From Prolixibacteraceae bacterium (GTDB taxonomy: Bacteria > Bacteroidota > Bacteroidia > Bacteroidales > Prolixibacteraceae), in NCBI GenBank assembly GCA_030602265.1, contig JAUWAB010000003.1:1-64000 (forward strand): 64,000 nt of DNA. The letters run 5' to 3'. Below the pieces are notes generated by a model. It was not told the origin of the DNA. It did not search any database and worked only from the letters and a program-made list of their open reading frames with translations. A program made the translations under genes and the position numbers. Shown here one piece after another: positions 1 to 8,598 of the stretch (positions within the stretch are counted from its first letter, which is position 1; every line of letters begins with the position of its first letter).

Positions 1-154
1 CCCCTACGGGGCTCTTGCCGTGCATTCAACGTGGGCTTTTTAATCCATCCCTCGTCTGCTGTGCCGCAATCGCTTATATTCATGTCCTTTTGTCACTTTT
101 CCTTTAAAATCAGAACTCCTTAGTGGTGAGGCTTTCATGTGTATAAATTGTCTT
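1..154 (+). repeat. Interspersed palindromic repeat, copy 1 (truncated by window edge)
   Basis: The block starts with CCCCTACGGGG and runs through a 'catgtccttttgtcac' segment to a 'ggtgaggct' end near 133. Its reverse complement matches 30178-30433, and parts match 26301-26510. The tail 'gtgtataaattgtctt' (139-154) recurs exactly at 26495-26510. This makes it one member of a dispersed non-coding family. No ORF here looks real. Confidence 0.75.
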
Positions 155-174
155 GTTTTTTAATGGTCACATGG

Positions 175-192
175 CCCCGATAGCTATCGGGG
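175..192. repeat. 18-bp perfect palindrome
   Basis: CCCCGATAGCTATCGGGG is self-complementary over all 18 bases. About 20 bases on, a second imperfect dyad (GCCCG...CGGGC, near 218-236) follows. Both look like the short GC-rich palindromes scattered through intergenic DNA of many Bacteroidota. No gene is associated. Confidence 0.6.
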
Positions 193-270
193 TTCCATGC
201 GCAAAGTTATTCCTGCCCGAATGTTCAGGCGGGCATAACGGTTTGTGTTTCTGCAATCATGGAAATTTCA

Positions 271-360
271 TCTGTGTTAATCTGTGTAATCTGTGGACCG
301 TAATCTGTGTAATCTGTGTAATCTGTGGACGGTAATCTGTGGACGGTAATCTGTGGACGT
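271..360 (+). repeat. Tandem 'TAATCTGTGgacgg' repeats
   Basis: A short unit built on TAATCTGTG is repeated about seven times. The last three copies carry the longer form TAATCTGTGGACGG or a one-base variant. The unit length changes between 10 and 14 bases, so this is a degenerate microsatellite-like array, not a CRISPR array. It ends about 60 bases before the blaI operators. Confidence 0.75.
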
Positions 361-419
361 TGCTAAATCCTTGTTTTCATGCACATTAACCAACCATCAT
401 AAATTATTTACGAAATTTT

Positions 420-453
420 CAGTTTAATAACTGTTTTTTCAGTTGTAAAACTG
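420..453 (+). promoter_or_regulatory. Two BlaI-type operators, CAGTT-N4-AACTG
   Basis: Two inverted repeats with identical arms are present: CAGTTTAATAACTG (420-433) and CAGTTGTAAAACTG (440-453). Their centres are 20 bp apart, about two helical turns. The second overlaps the TTG of the -33 element of the blaI promoter. BlaI/MecI repressors bind such short dyads as dimers, so these are the likely autoregulatory sites of the adjacent repressor. The binding is inferred from the sequence and position. Confidence 0.65.
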
Positions 454-473
454 ATTTTTCCGTTTTATATTTG
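443..473 (+). promoter_or_regulatory. Bacteroidota-type promoter of blaI-M56 operon
   Basis: TTG at 443-445, a 20-base spacer and TATATTTG at 466-473 match the Bacteroidota consensus TTG...TAnnTTTG. The element supports translation from the ATG at 497, because the TTG/ATG options further upstream lie inside the promoter. Confidence 0.7.
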
Positions 474-496
474 TGGTGTATAAAAATAACACCGTC

Positions 497-856
497 ATGA
501 AGAAACTTACCCGTAAAGAAGAGGAGCTGATGAAAATCCTCTGGAAGCTCGAGAAAGCTTTTGTCAAGGATATCATAGACCAGTACCCTGAACCCAAACC
601 GCACTACAATACTGTATCATCGCTGGTCAGGCTGCTTCAGGAGAAAGGCATCATAGGATATACCCAGTATGGAAATACATACGAGTACTATCCGCTGATT
701 TCAAGGGACGACTACCGGAAAACCTTTATGAACCAGGTCATCAGTGACTATTTCGATAACTCCTACTCGAGTGCGGTGGCTTTCTTTGTCAAAGAAAAGG
801 GCCTGCAGCCGGAAGAACTGGAAGAAATTCTTAAACTGATCAAAAACAGGCAATAA
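497..856 (+). CDS. BlaI/MecI/CopY-family transcriptional repressor
   Basis: A winged-helix DNA-binding repressor of about 119 residues, the normal size for BlaI/MecI. It begins MKKLTRKEEELMKILWKLEK, and the segment 'PHYNTVSSLVRLLQEKGII' is the recognition-helix region. The C-terminal half should form the dimerisation domain that is cleaved when the partner senses its signal. The ORF track start at 473 falls in the -7 box, so 497 is chosen. The stop overlaps the ATG of the M56 peptidase by one base (TAATG), so the two are translationally coupled. A role in beta-lactam resistance is not shown. In this phylum such pairs usually occur without a beta-lactamase nearby, as here. Confidence 0.9.
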   Translation: MKKLTRKEEELMKILWKLEKAFVKDIIDQYPEPKPHYNTVSSLVRLLQEKGIIGYTQYGNTYEYYPLISRDDYRKTFMNQVISDYFDNSYSSAVAFFVKEKGLQPEELEEILKLIKNRQ

Positions 857-2688
857 TGGAAGACCTTCTGGTTTATCTGGCGAAGACCGCCATTGGCCTT
901 ACCGCCTTTTATGCTGCCTTCAGGCTATTGTTCCACAAAAGCAGCGATTTCAGGTATAACAGGATATACCTTTTACTGTCCCTGATAACCGGCTTTATTC
1001 TGCCTGCCATCACCTTTACGGTAACCCGGGAAGCGGCTGCCACGCTGGTATTCTTCAATGAATCAGTCACTCCTGCATCAGCCTCAGGAATGAGCAATTC
1101 AACGGATTTCGGCTGGATTAATCTTGCAGGGGCCATATATCTGGCCGGTGTCCTTCTGCTCACGGGAAGGTTGCTCAACGGGCATCTGAAAGCACTCAGT
1201 ATGGTAAAAAGAAGCAGAATTTCTGACGGTCCGATACCATTATATATATATCCGGGGATAATCCATCCTTTTGCGTTCTTCAACAAGATCGTAATCCCCG
1301 TTCATCTGGAAGGCTATAACGACCTTCCGTTGATTGTCCGGCACGAGCAGGTGCATGTCCGTGAACTGCACTGGCTGGATAACCTGGCAGCCGAACTGAT
1401 ATGCATAGTCCAGTGGTTCAATCCGGCCGCCTGGCTTCTGAAATCGGCGCTTAAAAGCAATCTCGAATATCTGGCCGATGAAGCAACCATCCGTAAACAT
1501 GACCCGGTTTCCTACCAGATGGCCTTGCTATCCCTGGCTAATACCCGGAGCCCGGGTACTTTTCTTACAGCCATTAACAGTTCAAATCTTAAAACCAGAA
1601 TTACCATGATGAACCAAAAACCAAAAACCAGATTCAGATGGCTCAGGCGGGGATTATTACTCCCGTTATTAGCCATACTTACCGTCAGTCTTTCAGGAAG
1701 GGAATACAAAACTGCCATTCCCTCAAGTCCGCTGACCCTTCAGGCACTATCCGCATACGTACCGGCAGATCAAAGGGTAAAACCGGCCAATGAAAGCGGA
1801 TCAATTTCGGCCGAAACTACGGAATCCGACCTGAAAGAGGCCGGACCGCAGTACCTTACCCATTCTGTCAGCCAGACCGATACCTTGTCGAACCGGAAGG
1901 AAAATACGACGGCCGAACCGGCTTCAGACCCAGTGTACATGCTTGACGGCAAGGAATTCAAGGGCAATATAGCCGATATAAAAGTGGAGGATATTGAAAG
2001 TGTAACCGTTCTGAAAGGCAAGTCAGCAACAGAACAATATGGAGAACGCTATACCGGAGGTGTGGTTGTCATTGAAACCAAAGCTTTTAAAACAGTGGAT
2101 AAAGATCCCCTGATAATGGTCAACGGAGAAATTTACAACCGGAATATAAATTCGATTGATCCGTCCACGATAGCCTCCATCGACGTACTGAAAAGTGAAT
2201 CGGCCACAGCCATATACGGAAACAAAGGCAAAAACGGGGTGATTCTCATTTCCCTGCATGAAGGTACTAACCTGTCGGCTGCGACGAATTCTTCAGGGGC
2301 ACATGAGGTGGGGATAACCTTGCGGAAAAACAACGTACAGGAAGTTACTTCCACTGGTGCTTTGCGTCAACATATCGCCAGGGAAATCAAATATCCGGTG
2401 GCTGCACAGGAAGCAGGTCAACAGGGCAGAATCAGCCTGTATATTGAACTCGACAAGGATGGAAAGATTATCAGAATAGCCGACACCGTACCGGATGCCC
2501 CCTATGAAACCATGGACGAGGTAGTGATCGTATCCTACCAGCCGGCTTCGACCAGACCATCAGGGAACGACGATTTAAAACTGTTAAGCGAAGAATCCAA
2601 AAGGGTTATGCGTACCTGTCCAAAAATGGACATTCCTGAATTGAACGGGAAATGGGTCAGGATGCAATTTAATTTCATTCTGCAATAA
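856..2688 (+). CDS. M56 (BlaR1-like) membrane peptidase with plug-like repeats and TonB-like C-terminus
   Basis: A sensor/signalling metalloprotease of 610 residues. The N-terminus has membrane segments, followed by the zinc motif HEQVH at residues 163-167 and another membrane segment at about 265-280. After that the chain is predicted periplasmic. It has two successive copies of a motif like the plug domain of TonB-dependent receptors ('VYMLDGKEF...ESVTVLKGKSATEQYG' and 'LIMVNGEIY...IDVLKSESATAIYG'). It ends in a segment resembling the TonB C-terminal domain ('YPVAAQEAGQQGRISLYIEL'). In BlaR1 the peptidase inactivates the repressor, and the adjacent BlaI is the expected target. The penicillin-binding sensor domain of classical BlaR1 is absent, so the signal is unknown. 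Confidence 0.88.
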   Translation: MEDLLVYLAKTAIGLTAFYAAFRLLFHKSSDFRYNRIYLLLSLITGFILPAITFTVTREAAATLVFFNESVTPASASGMSNSTDFGWINLAGAIYLAGVLLLTGRLLNGHLKALSMVKRSRISDGPIPLYIYPGIIHPFAFFNKIVIPVHLEGYNDLPLIVRHEQVHVRELHWLDNLAAELICIVQWFNPAAWLLKSALKSNLEYLADEATIRKHDPVSYQMALLSLANTRSPGTFLTAINSSNLKTRITMMNQKPKTRFRWLRRGLLLPLLAILTVSLSGREYKTAIPSSPLTLQALSAYVPADQRVKPANESGSISAETTESDLKEAGPQYLTHSVSQTDTLSNRKENTTAEPASDPVYMLDGKEFKGNIADIKVEDIESVTVLKGKSATEQYGERYTGGVVVIETKAFKTVDKDPLIMVNGEIYNRNINSIDPSTIASIDVLKSESATAIYGNKGKNGVILISLHEGTNLSAATNSSGAHEVGITLRKNNVQEVTSTGALRQHIAREIKYPVAAQEAGQQGRISLYIELDKDGKIIRIADTVPDAPYETMDEVVIVSYQPASTRPSGNDDLKLLSEESKRVMRTCPKMDIPELNGKWVRMQFNFILQ

Positions 2689-2870
2689 CTTCACTAAAAG
2701 GCAGTTAAATATTCAAAATTTCATGTGTTTTACTTCCGCCAGGTATTAAAATGATATTTAATCATTGTTAAAATATGCACAACATTTTATTTTATGACTA
2801 TCTTTAGCTGCGTTTAGAAAAAATTGATGTGTATATAGATTTAGTTTATTATTAATTCAATCTTCTGACT

Positions 2871-4388
2871 ATGAGTAATAACACAGAGAAAAGCAGTGTT
2901 TCCCGCAGGGCCTTCCTGGGAACGACTGCCGCAGCAGCTGCCGGAATTACCATTCTTCCCAGCAACGTAATTGCCGGATTAGGACATAAGGCACCCAGTG
3001 ACAAACTCAATATTGCCTGCGTTGGTGCGGGTGGTATGGGTGCTGCTAACCTTAGGAATGTAGCCAGTGAAAACATTGTAGGTCTTTGCGATGTTGACTG
3101 GAAGTACAGCAAAAAGGTATTTGACACTTATCCGAATGCCAAGGTTTACAAAGACTGGCGCAAGATGTACGATGAAATGGGTAAGAGCATCGATGCGGTG
3201 ATCATTGCTACCGCCGACCACACCCATGCCATCACAGCTGCTTATGCCATGGAAATGGGCAAGCACGCCTATGTTCAAAAACCGCTTACCCACACGGTTT
3301 ATGAATCACGTCTGCTTACCAGATTAGCTGAAAAGTACAAAGTGGCAACCTCCATGGGGAACCAGGGATCTTCAGGCGAAGGAGTTAACCTGGTTTGTGA
3401 ATGGCTGGCCAACGGAGAAATCGGTGAAGTAACTAAAGTTGAAGCCTTTACAGACCGTCCGATCTGGCCACAAGGCCTTAACCGTCCGGAACCCGGCATG
3501 TGGGTACCCGATACCCTTGACTGGGACCTCTTTATCGGACCTGCTCCGATGCGTCCGTACCACGAACTGTACACTCCATGGAACTGGCGTGGCTGGTGGG
3601 ATTTCGGTACCGGAGCCCTCGGCGACATGGCTTGCCACATCCTGCATCCTGTATTCGTAGGTCTTGAGCTGGGTTATCCGACAAAAGCACAGGGTAGCTC
3701 TACCCTTCTGCTCAACGACTGCGCACCCAATGCCGAAATGGTTAAACTCGTATTCCCGACCAGGACTCCGAAGAGACCATGGAAAGGCATGAAAAAAGGC
3801 GCTGCCCTGCCACAGGTAGAAGTTACCTGGTATGACGGCGGTCTGCAGCCCATGAAACCGGAAGGCTGGCCTGCCGGTAAAAACATGAACGATCAGGGTG
3901 GTGGTGTTATCTTCCACGGAACGAAAGACAAACTGATCTGCGGCTGTTATGGTGTTAATCCATGGTTACTTTCAGGACGCGTGCCGGATGCTCCGAAATT
4001 CCGCCGCCGCATTGAAAGGGCTACTCAGGGTGGCCACGAGATGGATTGGGTAAGGGCATGTAAAGAAAGTCCGGAAAACAGGGTACCCACTGCTTCCGAC
4101 TTCTCAGAAGCCGGACCATTCAATGAAATGGTAGTTATGGGTGTTCTTGCGGTTCGTCTGCAATCTCTTAACAAAGAGCTGGAATGGGATGGACAGAACA
4201 TGAGGTTCACCAATATCGGCGCCGACGAAAAGATCAGAACCGTTGTGAAAGATGGTTTCGAAATCAACGACGGCCACCCGACATTCAAGAAAGACTGGAC
4301 TGATCCGGTTTCTGCACAGGAATTTGCTGCAGAACTGATCAAGCATACTTACCGTAAGCCCTGGTCGCTGCCTCCGATGCCAGCCTAA
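2871..4388 (+). CDS. Gfo/Idh/MocA-family oxidoreductase, Tat-exported (paralog 1)
   Basis: A 505-residue NAD(P)-dependent sugar oxidoreductase-like protein. It starts with a twin-arginine signal (SRRAFLGTTAAAAAGITILP). A Rossmann dinucleotide fold follows (IACVGAGGMGAANLRN), with the family's 'VQKPLTH' segment carrying the conserved EKP-type lysine. The C-terminal half is the alpha/beta substrate domain. The aromatic stretch WNWRGWWDFGTGALGDMACH is shared exactly with the next gene. Export suggests a periplasmic role in carbohydrate or polyol conversion, possibly with tightly bound cofactor as in glucose-fructose oxidoreductase. The substrate cannot be named. A terminator lies directly downstream, so it is probably transcribed separately from its paralog. 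Confidence 0.9.
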   Translation: MSNNTEKSSVSRRAFLGTTAAAAAGITILPSNVIAGLGHKAPSDKLNIACVGAGGMGAANLRNVASENIVGLCDVDWKYSKKVFDTYPNAKVYKDWRKMYDEMGKSIDAVIIATADHTHAITAAYAMEMGKHAYVQKPLTHTVYESRLLTRLAEKYKVATSMGNQGSSGEGVNLVCEWLANGEIGEVTKVEAFTDRPIWPQGLNRPEPGMWVPDTLDWDLFIGPAPMRPYHELYTPWNWRGWWDFGTGALGDMACHILHPVFVGLELGYPTKAQGSSTLLLNDCAPNAEMVKLVFPTRTPKRPWKGMKKGAALPQVEVTWYDGGLQPMKPEGWPAGKNMNDQGGGVIFHGTKDKLICGCYGVNPWLLSGRVPDAPKFRRRIERATQGGHEMDWVRACKESPENRVPTASDFSEAGPFNEMVVMGVLAVRLQSLNKELEWDGQNMRFTNIGADEKIRTVVKDGFEINDGHPTFKKDWTDPVSAQEFAAELIKHTYRKPWSLPPMPA

Positions 4389-4439
4389 AAAGGCCATTGC
4401 TCAGGCAAGTTTAAATGCTCACTGACAAATCATTATAAC

Positions 4440-4474
4440 ATAAGGCGTGGCCCAGGTCACGCCTTATTATTTTG
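4440..4474 (+). terminator. Rho-independent-like terminator after first Gfo/Idh gene
   Basis: Perfect 10-bp stem ATAAGGCGTG / CACGCCTTAT (4440-4449 and 4458-4467) with an 8-base loop, followed by a modest T-rich stretch (TATTTT). It sits 50 bases after the stop codon. Confidence 0.75.
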
Positions 4475-4602
4475 GGATCCGCGACTGTCCGGTTACCTTA
4501 TTAATATGCACCACCGGCAGGTAAACAGCATACACTTGTACAACGTAATTTTTTTTCCTACATTCAACCCGCATTAAACTGAAAACAGAAACAACTGGTA
4601 CC

Positions 4603-6099
4603 ATGACAGATATAAATGAGCATACGGATAAAATTTCAAGACGCAGTTTTTTATCCGCTACCACCACTGCCGCTGCCGGCTTTACCATCCTGCCAAGCCA
4701 TGTGATCGCCGGACTGGGACACAAACCACCCAGCTCCAGGTTGAACATTGCGGGGATCGGAGTTGGCGGGATAGGCTACCGCAACCTGAAAAACATGGAA
4801 TCGGAGAATATCGTTGCCGTTTGTGATGTCGACTGGGATTATGCTGGAAGAAGTGCCTTCAAGGCTTGGTCAAGGGCCAGACAGTACAAGGACTACCGGG
4901 TTATGTTCGACCAGCAGAAAGATATTGATGCGGTAATGATCGCCACACCGGATCACTCTCATGCACTTCCCGCGGTAATGGCCATGAGGATGGGATATCA
5001 TGTGTATGTCCAGAAGCCACTGACCCACAGCATATATGAATCCAGGGTATTAGCCGAAACGGCCAAAACCTACGGAGTCGCTACCCAAATGGGGAACCAG
5101 GGCAGTTCTGATGAAGGGATCAGGCAGATCTGTGAATGGATCTGGGCCGGGACTATCGGCGAGGTAACCCGGGTAGATGCCTGGACCAACCGGCCGATCT
5201 GGCCGCAGGGATTGGAAAGACCGGCGCGAAGCATGCGTGAACCCAGGAACCTCGACTGGGATCTGTTTATCGGAACAGCTCCTTTCAGACCCTATCACGA
5301 AATTTATACACCCTGGAACTGGCGTGGCTGGTGGGATTTCGGAACCGGTGCCCTGGGAGATATGGCCTGCCATATCCTGGATGCCCCGTTTGCGGCCTTA
5401 AGACTTGAATATCCCATAGCCATATCGGGTTCTTCCACTCCTGTAAATTTGGAATCACCGCCCAATGCTGAGCTTGTGCGGTTCGAATTTCCAAGGCGCG
5501 ACAATCTGCCCAAAGTGGCCATGCCCGAGGTGACCGTCAACTGGTATGACGGGGGAATGATGCCCCCGCGGCCTGATGAACTGTTGCCTGGTGAAATGAT
5601 GGGGGATGCCGACGGTGGCTGCATATTCCACGGTACCAGGGGAAAAATCATGTGCGGGGCATATTCACGTAACCCAAGACTGCTGCCCACCCGGCTGATG
5701 GAAAGTTTTGAGCCACCTCAGCGCACCATCCGCAGGATCAGTAATGCCATGAACGGCGGACATGAACAGGACTGGATAAGAGCCTGCAAGGAAAGCAGGG
5801 AAACCCGGCTTGAGGCCTCATCCCACTTCGGAGTGGCAGGTCCGCTTAATGAAATGATACTGACCGGCGTCCTGGCCATCCGGATGCAGAGCCTGAACCG
5901 AAAACTCCTCTGGGACGGCAAGAATATGCGCATCACCAATATCGGATTTAATGATGAATTGAGGATCCTGACCCGCGACAGATTTGAAATCGTAAACGGT
6001 GACCCGAAATTCAACAGAGATTTTACTACCCTGCCGGCAGCACAGATGGCGGAGGAGTGGATCAGGCATAACTATCGCGAAGGTTGGGAACAGATTTGA
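4603..6099 (+). CDS. Gfo/Idh/MocA-family oxidoreductase, Tat-exported (paralog 2)
   Basis: A 498-residue paralog of the preceding oxidoreductase with the same domain order. It has a twin-arginine signal (SRRSFLSATTTAAAGFTILP), a nucleotide-binding motif (IAGIGVGGIGYRNL), the 'VQKPLTH' catalytic-lysine segment and a C-terminal substrate domain. The two proteins align over nearly the full length, which suggests local duplication followed by divergence around the substrate site. The loops after 'MPEVTVNWYDGG' differ most. The substrate is unknown. A sugar-isomerase-like exported protein at 25250 may belong to related carbohydrate metabolism, but it is 19 kb away. Confidence 0.9.
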   Translation: MTDINEHTDKISRRSFLSATTTAAAGFTILPSHVIAGLGHKPPSSRLNIAGIGVGGIGYRNLKNMESENIVAVCDVDWDYAGRSAFKAWSRARQYKDYRVMFDQQKDIDAVMIATPDHSHALPAVMAMRMGYHVYVQKPLTHSIYESRVLAETAKTYGVATQMGNQGSSDEGIRQICEWIWAGTIGEVTRVDAWTNRPIWPQGLERPARSMREPRNLDWDLFIGTAPFRPYHEIYTPWNWRGWWDFGTGALGDMACHILDAPFAALRLEYPIAISGSSTPVNLESPPNAELVRFEFPRRDNLPKVAMPEVTVNWYDGGMMPPRPDELLPGEMMGDADGGCIFHGTRGKIMCGAYSRNPRLLPTRLMESFEPPQRTIRRISNAMNGGHEQDWIRACKESRETRLEASSHFGVAGPLNEMILTGVLAIRMQSLNRKLLWDGKNMRITNIGFNDELRILTRDRFEIVNGDPKFNRDFTTLPAAQMAEEWIRHNYREGWEQI

Positions 6100-6198
6100 T
6101 CAATATCAGGTAACTATAAACGACCGGTTAACGTATCAGGATAGAGGCGATAAATTACTTATTCCTCTGGTAAACCGGAATTTATAAAACCTGAATAT

Positions 6199-7404
6199 AT
6201 GAATAAAACGTGGTGGATTATTCTGCCGGCCTTGCTGCTATTGCCACAGATCAGCAAGGGTCAGGACATCGGGCCTGTTTGGGAAAAACAGATGAGCAGC
6301 CAGATGTTCACTTCTTTTAATGATGTAGCCGAAAACTCCGACGGTACATTTACAGTGCTTGGAACCATCGATAAAAAGGGCAGCAACGCGACAGATCCGT
6401 GGTTGATATTCTTTACTCCAGCCGGAGACACCATTAAATCGGTAATTTTCCCGAATGAAGGCGCAGATACGCCGATCAGACTGGCCAAATATGGTGACAA
6501 CGGGTATCTGATTGCCGTCCTGAACGGTCTACCCGGAGAGCAACAAACGGCGTGGGTGCTGAAAACCGGTACTGACGGGAAGGAGATCTGGAGAAAAAAC
6601 CATCCTGAACCCAATTTCACAGGACGGACAGATGTTGCGGTTAGCGAAGACGGCACATGGTGGTGGCTCAACACGATCCGGGAGGATAACGGCTATGAAG
6701 TGATCAACCTGTGTCATCTGAATGGCGAAGGCGATATCACCGGAAATTTTACTTTCACCGACAAACAGTCGATGCATGCACATTCCATCAGGATTCTGCC
6801 TGACCTGACGCTCGCTGTAACAGGACAAACCGACCAGGGAAAAGGGAGCTCTACGATGTGGGTTATGCGGATCAATCAGCAAGGAGAACAAATCTGGAAA
6901 TCGACTGTTCCCGGTGCAGGAAAAAAGATTTCTCCCGAATGTATCTGCTGTACCCCGGATAATAACCTGGTCATTGCAGGCTGGATCGGAAGTTGTATGA
7001 ATCCCGATGCTTTACCCGAAAATCAGATCTTTGATTTTGATCTGATACTGACCAAAATGGATGGTTCAGGAAAAATCCTGTGGACAAAAAATTATGACCG
7101 GGAAGGGTCCGAAGGAGGAAATGCCGTTGCCGTAATGCCAGATGGCAACATATTCATAGCCGGAAAATGTGAAACATCATTTACGGGCACCATCGGACCA
7201 TGGCTGCTAATGACCGATAAGGACGGAAAAAAAATCACCGACAGGGTCGAAAAATTCATGTTCAACGGAGACCAGGCATCCCGGGTCATCAATACCTCCG
7301 ACGGGGGATTACTGATGGTCGGGCCGGGAAAAACCCCGCCAGATTCCCGGAGAAGTATAGGATGGATAAGAAAATTCAAATCAGCAACCCAGGCTCAGCA
7401 GTGA
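6199..7404 (+). CDS. Secreted beta-propeller-like protein
   Basis: A 401-residue exported protein with a signal peptide (WWIILPALLLLPQISKGQD). The mature part contains repeated blades of the type 'W-x-L/M-K-x-D-x-x-G-x-x-x-W' (for example LKTGTDGKEIWRKN, MRINQQGEQIWKS, LTKMDGSGKILWTKN). These are typical of PQQ-like or related propeller repeats found in Bacteroidota surface proteins. No catalytic motif is visible and there is no C-terminal sorting domain, so it is likely periplasmic or released by an unseen route. It converges on lipB with a 3-base gap. Function unknown. A binding role would fit the fold. Confidence 0.7.
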   Translation: MNKTWWIILPALLLLPQISKGQDIGPVWEKQMSSQMFTSFNDVAENSDGTFTVLGTIDKKGSNATDPWLIFFTPAGDTIKSVIFPNEGADTPIRLAKYGDNGYLIAVLNGLPGEQQTAWVLKTGTDGKEIWRKNHPEPNFTGRTDVAVSEDGTWWWLNTIREDNGYEVINLCHLNGEGDITGNFTFTDKQSMHAHSIRILPDLTLAVTGQTDQGKGSSTMWVMRINQQGEQIWKSTVPGAGKKISPECICCTPDNNLVIAGWIGSCMNPDALPENQIFDFDLILTKMDGSGKILWTKNYDREGSEGGNAVAVMPDGNIFIAGKCETSFTGTIGPWLLMTDKDGKKITDRVEKFMFNGDQASRVINTSDGGLLMVGPGKTPPDSRRSIGWIRKFKSATQAQQ

Positions 7405-7407
7405 GAA

Positions 7408-8076
7408 TCAGAATATTCGGTTAAAGTTTTCACGCAATAAAACCTTAAGCTCCTCCATATCAATTTCCTTTCCGGTTTCCTGCCGGATTGAGGTGACCGT
7501 TCCCGGGTCAAAACCGCAAGGATTGATATAATTGAAATAGCGCAGGTCGGTATTGACGTTAAATGCAAAACCGTGCATGGTCACATACCGGCTAACCCGG
7601 ACACCAATTGCACAGATTTTGCGGGCCCTGACCCGATGGCTGGCATCAAGCCAAACCCCGGTAGCCCCGTCCTTCCTGCTACCTTCCATACCAAAAGCGG
7701 CAAGCGTGGCTATTATGGCATCCTCCATTTTCTCAATATACTCCCTCACGCCAAGATGATGGTATTCCAGGTCGATAATAGGATAACCGACCAACTGTCC
7801 GGGGCCATGATAGGTAATATCGCCCCCGCGGTTTATCTTGTAAAAGGTTGCATCAATCTTCTTCAGAAAATCGGCATGGATCAGCATGTTGTGTTCGTCA
7901 CCACTCTTCCCTAAGGTATATACATGAGGATGTTCAACCAACAGGAAAAAATTCTTTGAAGAGGGTTTTCCACCCGACTTCTTATCCGCTATAACTTCAG
8001 CCAGCAATTCTTCCTGGTAATCCCAGCATTTCTTGTAATCGACAAAACCGGTATCAATAAAATTGAAATCTGCCAT
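7408..8076 (-). CDS. lipB: Octanoyltransferase LipB
   Basis: Transfers octanoate from acyl carrier protein to lipoyl domains, the first step of lipoate synthesis in the cytoplasm. At 222 residues it has the normal length. Hallmarks are 'GGDITYHGPGQLVGYPI' near the middle, the conserved lysine region 'RARKICAIGVRVSRYVTMHGFAFNVNTDL', and the catalytic cysteine in 'INPCGF'. It is the last gene of a four-gene minus-strand group (DUF4783, YihY, lipoprotein, lipB). lipA is not in the window. Confidence 0.96.
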   Translation of the reverse strand: MADFNFIDTGFVDYKKCWDYQEELLAEVIADKKSGGKPSSKNFFLLVEHPHVYTLGKSGDEHNMLIHADFLKKIDATFYKINRGGDITYHGPGQLVGYPIIDLEYHHLGVREYIEKMEDAIIATLAAFGMEGSRKDGATGVWLDASHRVRARKICAIGVRVSRYVTMHGFAFNVNTDLRYFNYINPCGFDPGTVTSIRQETGKEIDMEELKVLLRENFNRIF

Positions 8077-8110
8077 AATTATCCTATATCCGGGGAGGAA
8101 TTCCCCGTCA

Positions 8111-8587
8111 TTATTTGTTTTTTCGTATCTCCTTCAGCAGGTCTTCCACCACTTTTTTGGCAGAATCACCAATCTCCCTGGCACCTTTCGACAAACGCTC
8201 CAGGTCACGATCGAGATTCTCATCCAGATATTTTCCCACATCATCGCCGATTTTATCAATATCCTTTGATAACTGCTCATCGATGAGCCGTTTAACGCCG
8301 GAACCCTGTTTCATAGCCTGGTAACGGAGCTTGTAACCAGCTATCCGGATTTGTTCCTGCAGCGTCAGTTCCGGCTTGAATCTCTGATACCACTCATCAC
8401 TGTATCTCCGGTAGCGCTTATCAGCCCAGCGCCAGTCGCGAGGCTTGAAATTCTCCGCATCGTTCTCCACGTTCTTTACAAAACGCTCAAAGTTGGCCAG
8501 ATACCGCTCTTTACTGGAAGGTATCAGACAGGAGCTGGTACCGACTGCCAGCACCATAATCAGAAAAAACTTAATAGCCAGTTTCAT
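8111..8587 (-). CDS. Small lipoprotein, DUF6565-like
   Basis: A 158-residue protein with a lipoprotein signal (FFLIMVLAVGTSSC, lipobox cysteine near residue 20). The rest is highly charged and helical: an aromatic-rich part (RDWRWADKRYRRYSDEWYQRF), then a possible coiled coil ending in lysines. The pattern matches small Bacteroidota lipoproteins annotated as DUF6565. The function is unknown. It sits between the YihY-like gene and lipB with short gaps, so it is probably cotranscribed. Confidence 0.7.
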   Translation of the reverse strand: MKLAIKFFLIMVLAVGTSSCLIPSSKERYLANFERFVKNVENDAENFKPRDWRWADKRYRRYSDEWYQRFKPELTLQEQIRIAGYKLRYQAMKQGSGVKRLIDEQLSKDIDKIGDDVGKYLDENLDRDLERLSKGAREIGDSAKKVVEDLLKEIRKNK

Positions 8588-8598
8588 ATCTTAACAAA

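Noticed and set aside
153-335. 60-residue ORF on plus
   Set aside because: It covers the palindrome and tandem repeat region, and its composition reflects the repeats (VICVICVICG). No start signal or homology is visible.
271-360. Possible CRISPR array
   Set aside because: Units are too short and abut without spacers. No cas gene is in the window.
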